The notes below the pieces were generated by a model. The model searched no databases and had not been told where the DNA came from. It worked only from the letters and a program-made list of their open reading frames with translations. Positions 43,139 through 55,195 of a stretch of 64,000 bases of DNA are shown here, one piece after another. Numbering within the stretch: the first letter of the stretch is position 1; every line of letters starts with the position of its first letter. The stretch comes from Carya illinoinensis. Taxonomy: Eukaryota; Streptophyta; Magnoliopsida; Fagales; Juglandaceae. Made by a program: the position numbers and the translations under genes. The DNA is taken from contig NC_056766.1 in assembly GCF_018687715.1 (NCBI RefSeq), forward strand, positions 28,899,433 to 28,963,432, given 5' to 3'.

Positions 43139-45085
43139 TTACGTCTTCCCCTTTTGGATGATCCACCTTGGTATCCATTTTCTTGAGAATGACTTTTCAA
43201 TTCTCTTGGTGTGCCTCCTGAGCTCAAAACAGTTTGATCGGATGTGACCAATCTTACCACAATGATGACACACAAGGCTTGCTTTGTGAACTCTTTGTCT
43301 CAAGAAGGTTGAGACATTCTTGGGGTCATTCATGTAATTCTTACCCCTTCCAGATGGATAAGCAGTTCTACTGTTAACGAATGCAGGAGCATGCATAAAG
43401 TGACTCACTAATTTAAAATAGTTTGGTCTAATATGGCCTAACTTCCCACAGTGATGACATATGGGGCTCACTTTGCGAGCTCCTTGTCTTTTGGGAGGAG
43501 GAACAGACTTTTGCACTTGCAAAGGCTTCTCACCCTTTTCAGATGGATGAGCCTTCCTTTTCTCAGTCATTTTAGGAACAAACACTGTGGTTCTCATATT
43601 TTTACAGAAGGCTTTTGAGCTTGAAGGAGCATCAGGATTCTCTTCAAAGTAGCCTAAACCACTCTTATCACTAGAGGACTTTTCTAAAGTTAGGAGTTTG
43701 TCAAGCTGGTTTGTCCCAATGGAGAATTTCTGCAACTTAGTATTTAACAAAGTTAGCTCATTTTCATGAGTTGTCACTTTATCTTCCAAAGTCACATTCC
43801 TCTTTTGTAACTCATCTGTTAGACCAATGGTTTCTCTTAATTTGCCTTGAAGTCCTTCATTTTCTCTTTTGCATAAATCTATTTCCTCAATATGTGCTTT
43901 ATTGAGTTTCCTCAATTTCACACATTCCTTATACAACTTCTCATAGATTTCCTGCAAGTCATCTTCATCCCCAGATTCATTTTCAGAAACACTATCAATT
44001 TCAACCACAGATTCACTGCTATGACTTTTCCCTACAACAGAGGAAGTGAAAGCCATGTAGTTGAGATTTTTCCTCCTGGGAGAACTCTCTTATGAGTCAC
44101 TTGACTCAGACTCACTATCAGTCAAGGAATCAGCATTAGCTTTCTCTTTGGCTTTTTTGTAATTTGCACACTCAAATCTAATGTGACCAAAACCATGATA
44201 TTCATGGCACTGAATATTATCCTTGACAGCTCTAGTTTCTCGCTTATAGCTCCCTTCTCAGTTTTCTGAACTAGAACCTCCATTGAAACCTTTGAACCTT
44301 CTCTTCTCCTGTCTTGGGTTTTTCTAGGCAAACATCTTCCTGAATTTTTTAGCATAAAATGCTATCTCCTTGTCACTCATTGCAAGTTCATCAAAAGATT
44401 CTCCAGACTCCTCTCTAACAGCATTGAGGGCTATGGAGTTGTTTTTCTTATCCATAGGAAGAGTATATTCATAGGTTTGTAAAGAACCCACCAACTCTTC
44501 AATCCTCATGTTGTCCAAGTCTTTGCTTTCTTCTATCGCAATGACTTTGAGACGAAACCTCTCAGGAAGAGATCTAAGGACTTTTCTTACAATTCTGTTC
44601 TCAAGAATTCTATCCCCTAAATTAAAACGAGAATTGACAATATCATTAAGTTTGCCATAGAAGCCATCAAAAGTTTCATCATCCTTCATCCTAAGTTCTT
44701 CAAAGTTGGTGGTCAACATCTTAAGTTTAGAATTCTTTACAGCCTTGGTACCCTCATGGGTAACCTCAAGAATGTCCCATGCCTCTTTGCAATTTTCACA
44801 CATAGAGATTCTCTTGAACACCTCCTGGGACACGGCCATAAACATCGCATTTAGGCCTTTGCTATTCCAACTACACTCATTGACTTCATCCCTAGAGTAA
44901 TTTTCCACGCTCTTGGGGGTTTGGACTCCCTCAATGACTATGACCGGTTGTTTCCATCCCTTTGTTACTGAAGCCCACACTCGTTCATCCACAGACTTAA
45001 GGAAAGCTCTCATTCGAACTTTCCAATACGCATAGTTGCTTCCATAAAAAAATGGTGGAGAAGTGAGTGATTGAGACCTATCCAT
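43139..45085 (-). pseudogene. Copia-type gag (UBN2) with coiled coil and zinc knuckles, frame-shifted
   Basis: Minus strand. 45085-44324 encodes 253 residues starting MDRSQSLTSPPFFYGSNYAY, with WKVRMRAFLKSVDERVW, KEAWDILEVTHEGT and RKVLRSLPERFRLKV, the layout of UBN2-type copia gag. The frame then shifts. A first knuckle reads CHEYHGFGHIRFEC (Tyr where the second Cys belongs), ending in a stop near 44090. 44056-43139 continues with an acidic start, a long coiled coil (to about residue 120), and two more knuckles, CHHCGKLGHIRPNY (last Cys replaced by Tyr) and CHHCGKIGHIRSNC (complete). Gag packages element RNA; this copy is broken in at least two places and has lost two zinc ligands. Confidence 0.85.
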
Positions 45086-45137
45086 TTAAACCACTATAGC
45101 AGGATCACACTCAGGAACTAAATCCTAGCGGAGTGAA

Positions 45138-45154
45138 CCTGTTCTGATACCAAT
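45138..45154 (-). other. Primer-binding site of the copia-like element
   Basis: On the minus strand ATTGGTATCAGAACAGG directly follows the end of the 5' LTR. TGGTATCAGA is the usual complement of the 3' end of initiator methionine tRNA in copia elements. Confidence 0.8.
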
Positions 45155-45553
45155 TGAAAAAGCAGTGGTTCTACCCAACACTACACCTAGAGGGGGGTGA
45201 ATAGGTGTAATCCAATTTTTATGGCCTTTTGAAAATTAGACAAACAAGCAGTTAATAAATGAATCAAATAACACAAATAATCAACACATGATTTTGATCA
45301 CAGAGTGGAAACTCATTTGAAGAACATTTTCAAAATCTAAAACCACTCCAGGTGTAAGACACCACCTCAAATCCACTATAGAAATTTTAGTTTGTTACAA
45401 CCAATTTAGATACACTCACAAAACCTTTGTAGTAGCTAAACTTGGTTTGCAACACCACGAGTGACCCACTCGATCTCTACACGTATGTAGTGTCGGAACT
45501 CCGACCTTCCTACAGCTTCCCACGAGAACCTCTCGATCTTTGCATCAACGGCA
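45155..45553 (-). repeat. 5' LTR of the copia-like element, truncated
   Basis: Matches 39198-39591 closely, then stops after GCATCAACGGCA. The remaining about 630 bases of the LTR, with its promoter part, are absent. Sequence after 45553 is unrelated and looks like a gene 5' leader. Confidence 0.88.
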
Positions 45554-45710
45554 ATAAATCCCCCCCTCCCCCGATTTCCTCACTTTCCCCCTCTGTATCT
45601 CTCTGTTTCTCCCTACGATTTAGCATTCTCACTTCTCAGTTCTCACACATTTTGGACCGTTGCCGCCACCGTCTTCTCGCCGCCATTTTCTCATCAACGC
45701 CAGTGAGTTT

Positions 45711-45764
<54 letters not shown>

Positions 45765-46917
45765 TTCGGTAGCTACATTTCTCTCTCACTGTCTGTCATG
45801 GAGTCCACCATTTCTCTCCTTTTCTCTTTGATTTTCTTTCCATTAGCTACATTTCCTTCGCACGAAAGCAAGCCACTCTAGATTTGTGACAGATTTGTTT
45901 TATTGTTATTTTAATCAAGGGATTTTCGATTTTAGGGTTTGTAATCAAGGGATTTTAGGGGTGAACCTATAGATATACAATAATATTGGTTTGTATTCTC
46001 TCAAGTGAATTTTAAGAGAGTTGTTTACTGATGTTTGGGGTCATTTTCATATCAGCTGTATTTTTTTAACTATTGTATCAAACTTACGGAGACCCGTCCA
46101 TGGCCACCGAGAGATGACTGCAACAAATGGGTGAGTTTTGAATCTCGATAGGGAATATGAGTTGCTTTTCCATCTGTTAGTTTAGATTAAGTTTATTGAG
46201 CTTCTGTCAGAACAAGTCTTGAATGTTTGGTTATAGATTTGCTTGTAGTTTCTTTAACTTGTTCTTGCAGTAGGCCTTTCAGGCTGACAAAATGCCTTGC
46301 TGATTCTACATTGCCCAGAAAAGCATATTAGTGTTGTAGGGTTTGTATCCATCTGGAAAATGATTTATTACTTATTTTGGATTTTGTTTTTAGCTTAAGC
46401 TGTGAATTGTGATGGAAAAAAATAGTGTAATGAAGCTGATGTTTGTATTCAAATGAGGCTGATGTTTCATGAAATTCTAAAAAAATATAAATATGATCAC
46501 TATTAATGTCAAATGTTGCATGAAGTTGATTAACCAACATGCTTTTGCATGTGTGAGTACTTGGATTTCAAGTTTAATGTAAGAAAAAGGAAGAGGATGT
46601 ATCTAAACAAGTAATGGCAATAGTTTAGTAATGGCAATGGTAATGGTAGTAATACTTCTCCCTGTCCTGTGTTTCTGGGTCACATGCATGTGGGTTCACA
46701 GCACATTTGTATTCTGTGTGCAAGTACTGGAATTATTTTTGTGGAATACCCTGCCACTCTCTGTCATGTGAATTTAATTGGGACTAATATTGTAACTGAT
46801 ATTTTAGGTTTCTGTGTTTTTGTACAGGCCTGGTTCGTATGATGAGACTGATAGAATAATTGGGAAGACGACGTAGATTTCTCTTGTTCCTATCCACAGT
46901 ATCTATTCTCCAAATGG
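45554..46917 (+). pseudogene. Possible decayed gene fragment (leader plus two small exons)
   Basis: 45560-45720 is a pyrimidine-rich leader-like stretch ending GCCA-GTGAGT, a good donor. A (CT)n microsatellite at 45716-45761 follows. At about 46086-46128 there is an exon-like ACCCGTCCATGGCCACCGAG segment that ends AAATGG-GTGAGT. At 46828 after TTTGTACAG begins a block with a frame reading PGSYDETDRIIGKTT, then TAG, then ISLVPIHSIYSPNG, followed by a GTGTGT donor-like site. The TAG could be a decayed CAG codon. Frames of the two exons do not join cleanly. I do not recognise the protein. It may be a 5' fragment of a real gene cut off by transposons, or a non-coding RNA. Confidence 0.3.
45716..45761. 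repeat. (CT)n microsatellite
   Basis: About 46 bases of uninterrupted CT. It produces the Ser/Leu-rich open frames over this stretch, which are not genes. Confidence 0.95.
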
Positions 46918-48273
46918 TGTGTTACTAATTTTAGTTTTGTTGTCAACTTTTTTGCCTTCTTGTTATTTGGGTTGGTTTGTTATGATGTCCATGGAGTGCT
47001 ACTATCAAACTCGATCTGTGTATTTTGTATGTGCTTTGTGGGAAGTTATGTTATTATGTTGTAATAATGACCAATCAAACAACTGGAACATATTATGTAT
47101 ATGCGAGTTTGTTGGTAATTTTCATTCAGAAAAAATCAAATAAAAAAAAGATAATTATAACAAAAAAAACCCTAATTATTGGCAACATCCAAGAGACATG
47201 TACGTGCCTATGGGATGAGGTAGTAAACTTTGAAGATTTGAGGCCAACAAACCTATTGGTACCATGTGTATGGGCATGTTGGGGCACTCACAGTCGCACA
47301 GATAGGGTGGCATGCATTGAGCACCACATACAGGGACAAAGCTAGGATGTTTATCTGATTGGGGGCTAGCTCCAATATATATATATATATATATATGATG
47401 CTATCATAATTTCCTAATTCATTACGGAATTGTCGAAAAAATATACTAACTGCATGTAATTAATTAAGAAAAATATTTGGCGGAGTGGGTTTAGATTTTG
47501 AAAAGCTTTCTCAAATCTAAATATTTGGGTGGGTGGATTCTACAGTCACAAGTCAATGTGACTAGCTAGCTCTTTTACTTTCCGGTTTGTGAACTCAATT
47601 AATTGGGGGTTTATTTTTAGAAAAGTAGCAAACTGTAGGCCCAAGTCTCAAATCGATCATGATATGTATAGTAGTTAAAAACTTGAAATCTCTTAAGGTA
47701 CCATTAAAAAAACTTGAAATCTCATATTCATTGAACCCTTTCAAATTGACAAATAGCATCAAGTTTTGTCAACATTTTTATCGCATGGGAGGGGAAGCCA
47801 CGTGAGCAAGTCTCTAAGAAAGAGATAGAAACTTTTAAATTTGGTATACAGATCCACAAATAATATGTAATAATAATCTCAGAACATTTAATAACACATG
47901 AGAAAATAATAATAAAAAGGATACGAAAATCTGGATACGAGTTATATTAAATAATATTATCTTGTGTTGTGTTGTTTTATTATTGTCACAATTACATCCT
48001 TGAACATTAGGCCCACTAGTGGCCCATGTCAAGGTTTATGCTTTCCATTATTTCTTTTAAATTCTGATTGGTTAGGACATAGGTGAGTCCATGTGGAATC
48101 CTATTACTGAATTTATTTATTTAATTTTTTTTTAATGATGTTTCTTGTTAAAAAAGGGTACTGTAGCAACATCTATGAAAATTAAGCTAGGTTTACGTCC
48201 TCCTACATGGGAGTATCTAATCATGCTTGTTTGGAGTAATTTTTTCTAATGACCTATCCATGCTTGTTTCTAG
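46918..48273. other. Intergenic DNA before the CACTA transposase
   Basis: No gene recognised. (TA)n run at 47376-47396. I searched for the CACTACAAC terminus expected at the 5' end of the following CACTA element and did not find it, so that end is lost or diverged. The first ATG of the transposase is preceded by TTGTTTCTAG, an acceptor-like site that suggests a leader intron. Confidence 0.5.
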
Positions 48274-50806
48274 ATGGATAAAAGTTGGATGCAAATCACT
48301 GATAGATTTGGATCTAGGGAATATGCTAAAGGAGTTAAGGAGTTTCTTACCTTGGCCCGGTCTCATGCTACAAGTGAGGCAATCCATTGCCCATGTGTCT
48401 GATGTTCAAATAATCACTTTCGACCAATAAGTGAGGTAGGGAGACACTTGTTCATTAAAGGTATTGACAAGAGTTATATGGTGTGGATTTTTCACGGTGA
48501 GGAAGAAGATTTAATCATAAGTGATGATGATGATCTACATGATCCTGAACAAGAGGATGACTTCATTGATGACGTTGATGTTATGTTACGAGATATTCGG
48601 GCTGGAGAATTTCCTGATGTTCCCATAACTGAGTCATCAGTTGATATTAATTCATCTCATACTTTCAATCAATTGTTGGCTGATTCTCGACGTCCTCTTT
48701 ATGAAGGTTGTACAAAGTATTCTAAACTATCATTCACTGTCAAGTTGCTGCACATTAAAACACTTGGTGGTTGGAGTGTAAAATCTTTCGACATGCTTTT
48801 GCACCTGCTAAAGTCAACTTTTCCTAATACTCTTTTGCCAAACTCATATCAAGAGTCATGTAACTTGGAAAAAGGCTTGGGCTTTACTTACAACAAGATA
48901 CATGTTTGTCCGAATGACTGCATACTTTATTGGAGGGAAAATGCCGATAAAGATGAATGTCCTAAATGTAAACTCTCTAGGTGGAAATTCAGCGGAAGTA
49001 AGAAGAGAAGAATTCCTCAAAAGGTTCTACGACATTTCCCGTTGAAACCCAGGTTGCAGAGATTATTTATGTCACAAAAAACAGCAGCTGATATGTGGTG
49101 GCACAAGGATCAGCGAGTCATTCAGCAGGGGATTCTAAGCCATCCTACTGACTTTGAGGTGTGGACAACATTTGATCAAGAGCATGCTTGGTTTGCAAAA
49201 GATCCAAGAAATGTCAGACTTGGTTTAGCTAGCGACGGTTTCAACCCGTTCAATAATTTAGCTAAGCCTTACAGTATATGGCTAGTGGTTCTTGTCCCTT
49301 ACAATTTGCCCCCTTGGTTATGCATGAAAGATCCATTTTTTATCACTTCACTCTTGATTCCTGGACCAAGATCACCAGGAAATGAAATTGATGTCTATCT
49401 TCAGCCTTTGATAGATGAATTGATTGATCTATGGGATAATGGTGTTGGTACATACGATGCGAAGGCCAGTGACTTTCCGATTGCATGCAGGATTATTGTG
49501 GACAATCAACGACTTTCCTGCTTATGGAAACCTTTCCGGGTGGAGCACTAAGAGGAAGATGGCGTGTCCATCGTGCAAAGAACAAACAGATTCCATGTGG
49601 TTGACATATAGTCGAAAACATTGCTACATGGGTCATCGTCGATTCTTGCCATCGAGCCATATCTGGAGAAAGAAAAAGACTATTTTTAATGGTAATACAG
49701 AGCATCGTGACTCACCTACTGTGTATTCTGGAGAAGACATACTCATTCAACTCCAAAATATTCGTGATGCAAATTTTGGAAAAGCTATAAAAAAAAGAAA
49801 GCGTACTATAGAGGAGTTCAATTGGACAAAAAAAAGTATCTTCTTTCAATTACCATATTGGTCGACCATAAAGATTAGACATAATCTAGATGTAATGCAC
49901 ATTGAGAAGAACATTTGTGACAATATCATAGGAACTTTGATGAATATCTTGGGCAAAACTAAAGATCATCCTAATGCACGTCGTGATCTTTTCAATCTCA
50001 ACATAAGGAATGAGTTACACCTTATTCAGGATGGACAACGCATTAGGATGGCACATGCATGTTGTGCACTATATGAAGCTGAGCGAACTGGTTTCTGTAG
50101 TTGGTTGCATGATGTGAAATTTCCTGATGGTTTCGCTTCGAACATTGCCAGATGTATTAGTGTACCTGATTGCAAAATCTTAGGAATGAAAAGTCATGAT
50201 TGTCACATTTTCATGCAAAGATTACTTCCTACTGCAATTTCTGGATACTTAAGCCAAGATGTACGATTGGCACTAACTGAGTTGAGCACTTTTTTCAAAG
50301 AATTGTGTGCTAGAACATGTAGGGTTGATGTCTTAGAGAAGCTTCAAGCTGATATCGCTATCATTCTATGCAAGCTGGAGATGATTTTTCCGCCTACCTT
50401 CTTCAATATAATGGTGCACTTAGCCTACCATTTGCCACGTGAGGTGCTGCTTGCAGGGCCAGTTCAATATAGGTGGATGTACCCTTTTGAGAGGTATTTT
50501 GAAAAATTCAAAAGATATGTTAAGAATAAGGCCTACCTAGAAGGTTCAATAGCTGAGGCCTATATCCATGTAGAATGCTTGAATTTTTATTCCATGTACC
50601 CCAATGATGTTAAGACTAAATTCAATCCTCCTAAACGTAATGTTGATGAAGGAGATGAGGGTGTACGAGACGGACTATCTGTTTTTTCACAAAAGGTGCG
50701 CCCCATGGGTTTCGCATCACGTCACCGATTAGATGATGACATTTTCATAAAAGCCAGATGGTATATTCTTAATAATTGCATAGAGATTGGGGAATACCTT
50801 AAGTAA
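48274..50806 (+). pseudogene. TNPD-like CACTA transposase (Transposase_21), two lesions
   Basis: The frame starts MDKSWMQITDRFGSREYAKG and reads through EAIHCPC-V to a TGA at 48400-48402, where related proteins have Arg (C-R-C-S). It then continues to about 49470 (ADSRRPLYEGC, LLHIKTLGGWSVKSFDMLL, KYWREN-like C-P-KC zinc motif, FPLKPRLQRLFMS, PYNLPPWLCMK, LIPGPRSPGNEIDVYLQPL). Compared with the partial copy at 54858-54890, two bases are missing near 49470, shifting the frame; the second part runs 49470-50806 with RLH, LLWTINDFPAYGNLSGWSTK, CPSCKEQT, the Transposase_21 core HNLDVMHIEKNICDNIIGTL and a DUF4218-type end (LAYHLPREVLLAGPVQYRWM). The enzyme would cut element ends. Two small lesions only, so decay is recent. 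Confidence 0.9.
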
Positions 50807-50887
50807 GTAACCAAACTACTTACCAATTTAGTTTATAAAGATATTGATTTACTTGTGTTGATTAACCGATGTTGGCCTTTTGTCTAG

Positions 50888-51847
50888 TGAGCACTACTTG
50901 CAGGTGAGTGAAGAGTATCCCGACAATGCCGATAATATGCATGCTGCAAAATTTTCAGACTGATTCAAGTCACATGTATGTAAACTCACTCTTGGTATGT
51001 TTGTTTTACGCCAAAACTAGTATTGTGTTTACTTTATGTGATTCCTTGTTTGAATTTTTTATAGATTCAAAGTCTACGTGCTGATAATTCTCGAGAAGTT
51101 TCGGAAGATTTATATGCCCTAGCATGTGGTCCTGACCCTTGGGGTGTGTCCTATTCTAGTTGCATAAGCAACGGTATAAGATTTCATACCACAAATCGTG
51201 AAGAATATCGTCGCACCCAAAACTCAGGTGTCATGGTCATTAGTGAACAACTAGGATCCGAGAAGCTTGAGTTCTTTGGCAGACTAACAGACATTTTGGA
51301 AGTCCGCTACATGGGTTGGCGTCGTGTTTACTTATTCAAGTGTGAATGGTTCGACATCTCTAATTCCAAACGAGGGATACGTGTGGAACAACATCTTACT
51401 AGTGTGAATATGTCTCATATAGCTTATAAGGACAACCCTTTTGTGCCAAGCTTCACAAGTGTTTTATCTAAAAATCGTAGCATCCGTGGTGATTGGTATG
51501 TAGTGCAAAAGGTCATAAATAGAAATGTTTATAACCTTCCACGAGAACCCCTTATTGAAGATGACGCATCTGATTCTAGTGATGATGCATACCAAGAGGA
51601 TAATTCTAGCGATGCTTATGTGAGTGTCCATGCTAATGACATTCCACTGCAAATAGACATGCACAGGCCTAATGTAGAGCCAGAGCAGATTGATATTGAA
51701 ACATCGGTAATGCAAAGGTCAAATTGGGATCACTTTGAGCAAGGTTTTATCAAGAATGATACTAGTGAAGACAGTTCTAATGACAGCGCTGAATTGGAGG
51801 GTAGCATAGAAGAAGATAGTCTCTCGACGGAGGATGAGATGAACTAG
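50888..51847 (+). pseudogene. C-terminal exons of the TNPD-like gene (DUF4216 region)
   Basis: A short exon-like piece at about 50888-50962 (HYLQVSEEYPDNAD, then a stop in place of a Trp-type codon before FKSH) is followed by the exon 51065-51847. The latter reads LYALACGPDPWGVSYSSCIS, GIRFHTTNREEYRRTQNSGV, VYLFKCEWFDIS and VVQKVINRNVYNLPREP, the DUF4216 pattern usually C-terminal in these transposases, then a long acidic tail to the stop at 51845-51847. It continues the gene at 48274-50806 through introns. Confidence 0.8.
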
Positions 51848-51980
51848 CCACTTATTTCTCTTGAATATAAGTATTTTTTCCAATTTAGTATCATTTTGTG
51901 TAAGTTGCTTATTAAGTTTGTTATTTTTTTAAAAAAATTAGCAAAGTTTATTGGTATATTAACTGTGTGATTGCAGGAAT

Positions 51981-53632
51981 ATGTTGACAACTAAAAGAGG
52001 CAAAGGTAGAGGTAGAGGCCGAGCATGTGGCGTGAACTATAATGGAGGAAGATCTCAAAGAAATGAAGTTCGAAATAGAGTACCTATTGCTGCTCTTAGA
52101 GATGATGCATTCTCAAGCTCAGATGACTCAGCTGAGCAACCCAGTGTCGTCCCGAATGACATGCCAGCAGTCGATGTGCCACTAAGCACAAACCCATCTG
52201 GTATTAATCTAATTTTTACTGGTATTAGTGTTACAAATTGTTTAACATTATATGCTTAACATGTTGGTTATTTTGATTTTTGAAACTTAGTACCACCTTG
52301 TCGGAAGCGTGGGCGAGGAGAAGTAAAATGCACAGAATTTGAGAAGGTGCGAAAACATGGAAAGATACCCTTGAGAATAAAGGACAGTGAAACTGCACCT
52401 TGTTGTGAAAATACACTCATTTTTACTACAAGAATTACATGGTTGGTTAAGCATTATATGGATTTGAGTCATGCAAGCTGGCATGACGTACCGGCTAATG
52501 AAAAGGAAGAATTCATTTCAAGAGTTCATGTAAAAGTATTGAATTTCATACATATTCAAATAGAGTATCGAATTAATTTGTTTGATTTTTGTCTCTAAAA
52601 TGACTTCATTCTTGATTGGACCAAGAAGAATCATCGTGATGCGGTTACAAAGATACTACGCAAGCGGTTTAATCATATTCGCTATGATTTACATAGAACC
52701 TATAAGCTATATGATAGTAATGAAGAAACACTTGCGAATGTGCCATCATGGGTGACACTAGCCACTTGGGTGAAGTTATGCGCTCGATATTCAAGTGAGA
52801 ACTTCAAGGTAATTTATCGGTCAATACTTAATTAACATTATGTGGCATTTTTTTATAATTAAAATAGTCATATAATCCTCTTGACACTTCTATTTTTCTC
52901 ATTTATATCATGTCTCATGTAAGTGCAGCGAATGTCTGAACGAAATAAATTTAATAGGGAGAAGCAACAAAACAATCATACAGCTGGACGAAGGTCATTT
53001 GTGTGGCTAATGGAGATGAGGGTAAGTCTCCATTTTGGTTGAAATATACCTTAAGATTTTCTATATATATTCAGTCTAAGTTGAATGTAATTTGCTTGTA
53101 TTTGAAGTCTGGGAATGATGAAACTGTGGTTGATTTCTTTAAAGAAGTGAGGTGGTCAAAAAAGAAGGACAAATTTGTAACTCCCATGACGGAAAAGCAA
53201 TATGTGAGTATTAAATAAAATCTAGTGATTTTTAGAAAAAATCGTCAAATAATTTTTCATTCTATAAGTATATATTATTAGCACTAACATGTGTGATTTT
53301 CTCATGGTTGGTAGGATAAGATGGCTGCAAATATGTCAAAATTGGAACCTGAGAAGCGGACTAAGGAGGTTGCAATGACAATTTTCAAGGAAGTTTTGGG
53401 TCAAAGGTCAGGATATGTAAGGGGGCTCAGCGAGATGGTTATTCCCAAATCATCTAGACAAGCAACTGATGCCCAAATAACAGAATTAACTGAACGTGCA
53501 GAAAGACATGAGAAAGAGGTTGCAAATTATAAGGGACAACTTGATGACTTACTAGAGAATGTCATGTTACTACAAGCCAAGTATGACAAGTTTATAGAGA
53601 GATATGAGTCAGAGAGGCAGACTCAAGGATAG
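51981..53632 (+). CDS. TNPA-like CACTA gene (Transposase_24), multi-exon
   Basis: Exon 1 51981-52200 (basic start KRGKGRGRGRACGV, acidic end). Exon 2 begins 52291 after AACTTAG and joins in frame to give VPPCRKRGRGEVKCTEFEKV and HGKIPLRIKDSE, ending near 52529-52536. Later blocks: about 52595-52808 (LDWTKKNHRDAVTKILRKRF to LCARYSSENFK), 52927-53020 (RMSERNKFNREKQQ, GRRSFVWLMEMR), 53105-53205 (SGNDETVVDFFKEVRWSKKK) and 53315-53632 (KRTKEVAMTIFKEVLGQRSG, then a coiled coil ending SERQTQG). The protein is thought to bind element ends. I see no stop inside the blocks, but exon edges in the middle are unclear, so it may be intact. Same exon plan as the decayed copy at 2688-4110. Confidence 0.75.
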
Positions 53633-54037
53633 TAGATTTGTAGTTTAATAATAGTGCTTATCGTTAAATAAATTTGTAGTTTTGTGGGTTCTTTTAAGCC
53701 ATTTGCTTTTCTTAATAACATCAATAAACCTTAACAATAGTGCTAATGGTTTATAGATTTAAAGAAATGAAGTGCATAAAGATTTTAGATGAGTAATTTT
53801 AAAACTTTATTTTGTTGAGAAATTTATTGTTGGCCCAAAATAATTTTACTTATATGAAATGAAATTTATAACATTTCAATTAATTTTAGAGTATTTGTTA
53901 AAAAAAAATATTTTATTTGCATAGAAGAAGGAAAAAAAGTTCATTTGATTTGAGTGGATAAAAATCAATATAATTGAGAGGAGAAAAAAATAAAAATTGT
54001 GTATGACATAGGTATTTACGGCGAAATAATAGGCTTT
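53633..54037. repeat. 3' untranslated/subterminal DNA of CACTA copy 1, truncated
   Basis: From about 53741 to 54037 this matches 55200-55505 with few differences. It stops after TAATAGGCTTTC, 24 bases short of the element terminus present in copy 2. Confidence 0.85.
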
Positions 54038-55195
54038 CAATCAATTGATATTAATTCATCTCGCACTTTCAATCAATTGTTGGCTGATTCTCGACGTCCT
54101 CTTTATGAAAGTTGTACAAAGTATTCTAAACTATCATTCACTGTCAAGTTGCTGCACATTAAAACACTTGGTGGTTGGAGTGTAAAATCTTTCGACATGC
54201 TTTTGCACTTGCTAAAGTCAACTTTTCCTAATGCTCTTTTGCCAAACTCATATCAAGAGTCACGTAACTTGGAAAAAGGCTTGGGCTTTACTTACAACAA
54301 GATACAGGTTTGTCTGAATGACTGCATACTTTATTGGAGGGAAAATGCCGATAAAGATGAATGTCCTAAATGTAAACTCTCTAGGTGGAAATTCAGCGGA
54401 AGTAAGAAGAGACAAATTCCTCAAAAGGTTCTACGACATTTCCCATTGAAACCCAGGTTGCATAGATTATTTATGTCACAAAAAACAGCAGCTGATATGC
54501 GGTGGCACAAGGATCAGCGAGTCATTCAGCAGGGGATTCTAAGCCATCCTGCTGACTCTGAGGTGTGGACAACATTTGATCAAGAGCATGCTTGGTTTGC
54601 AAAAGATCCAAGAAATGTCAGACTTGGTTTAGCTAGTGACGGTTTCAACCCGTTCAATAATTTAGCTAAGCCTTACAGTATATGGCTAGTGGTTCTTGTC
54701 CCTTACAATTTGCCCCCTTAGTTATGCATGAAAGATCCACTTTTTATCACTTCACTCTTGATTCTTGGACCAAGATCACCAGGAAATGAAATTGATGTCT
54801 ATCTTCAGCCTTTGATAGATGAATTGATTGATCTATGGGATAATGGTGTTGGTACATACGATGCGAAGGCTAGTGAGACTTTCCGATTACATGCAGCATT
54901 ATTGTGGACAATCAACGACTTTCCTGCTTATGGAAACCTTTCCGGGTGGAGCACTAAGGGGAAGATGGCGTGTCCATCGTGTAAAGAACAAACAGATTCC
55001 ATGTGGTTGACATATAGTCGAAAACATTGCTACATGGGTCATCGTCGATTCTTGCCATCGAGCCATATCTGGAGAAAGAAAAAGACTATTTTTAATGGTA
55101 ATACAGAGCATCGTGACCCACCTACTGTGTATTCTGGAGAAGACATACTCATTCAACTCCAAAATATTCGTGATGCAAATTTTGGTAAAGCTCAT
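54038..55195 (+). pseudogene. Duplicate TNPD fragment (second CACTA copy)
   Basis: Nearly identical to 48637-49788. It starts in the middle of the gene without its ATG and has TAG at 54719-54721 where copy 1 has TGG (PYNLPP-W). It keeps the two bases that copy 1 lost (SETFRLHAALLWT). At about 55188-55200 it jumps from AAAGCTCATCTCC directly into 3' untranslated sequence (TATAGATTTAAAGAAATGAA), so everything from the Transposase_21 core to the end of the TNPA-like gene is deleted in this copy. Confidence 0.9.

Larger units (their letters stand above)
39198..45553 (-). mobile_element. Pol-less SIRE-like Ty1/copia element, truncated at its 5' LTR
   Basis: Minus-strand element. The 3' LTR is 39198-40218 (1021 bases, on the minus strand TGTTGAGGG to CTTTTTCA). 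The 5' LTR starts at 45155 and breaks off at 45553, where the match to the other LTR (CATCAACGGCA) stops. Next to it the minus strand reads ATTGGTATCAGAACAGG (45154-45138), a methionine-tRNA-type primer-binding site. The internal DNA has gag (45085-43139) and then no protease, integrase, reverse transcriptase or RNase H. Instead there are minisatellites and a separate ORF at 40866-41981. Long gag with a coiled coil and several zinc knuckles, and long LTRs, suggest the SIRE/Maximus lineage. Confidence 0.8.

Noticed and set aside
45442..45881. Ser/Leu-rich ORFs of 129 and 73 codons
   Set aside because: Translation of the (CT)n microsatellite and its pyrimidine-rich flanks; the first one begins inside the LTR.
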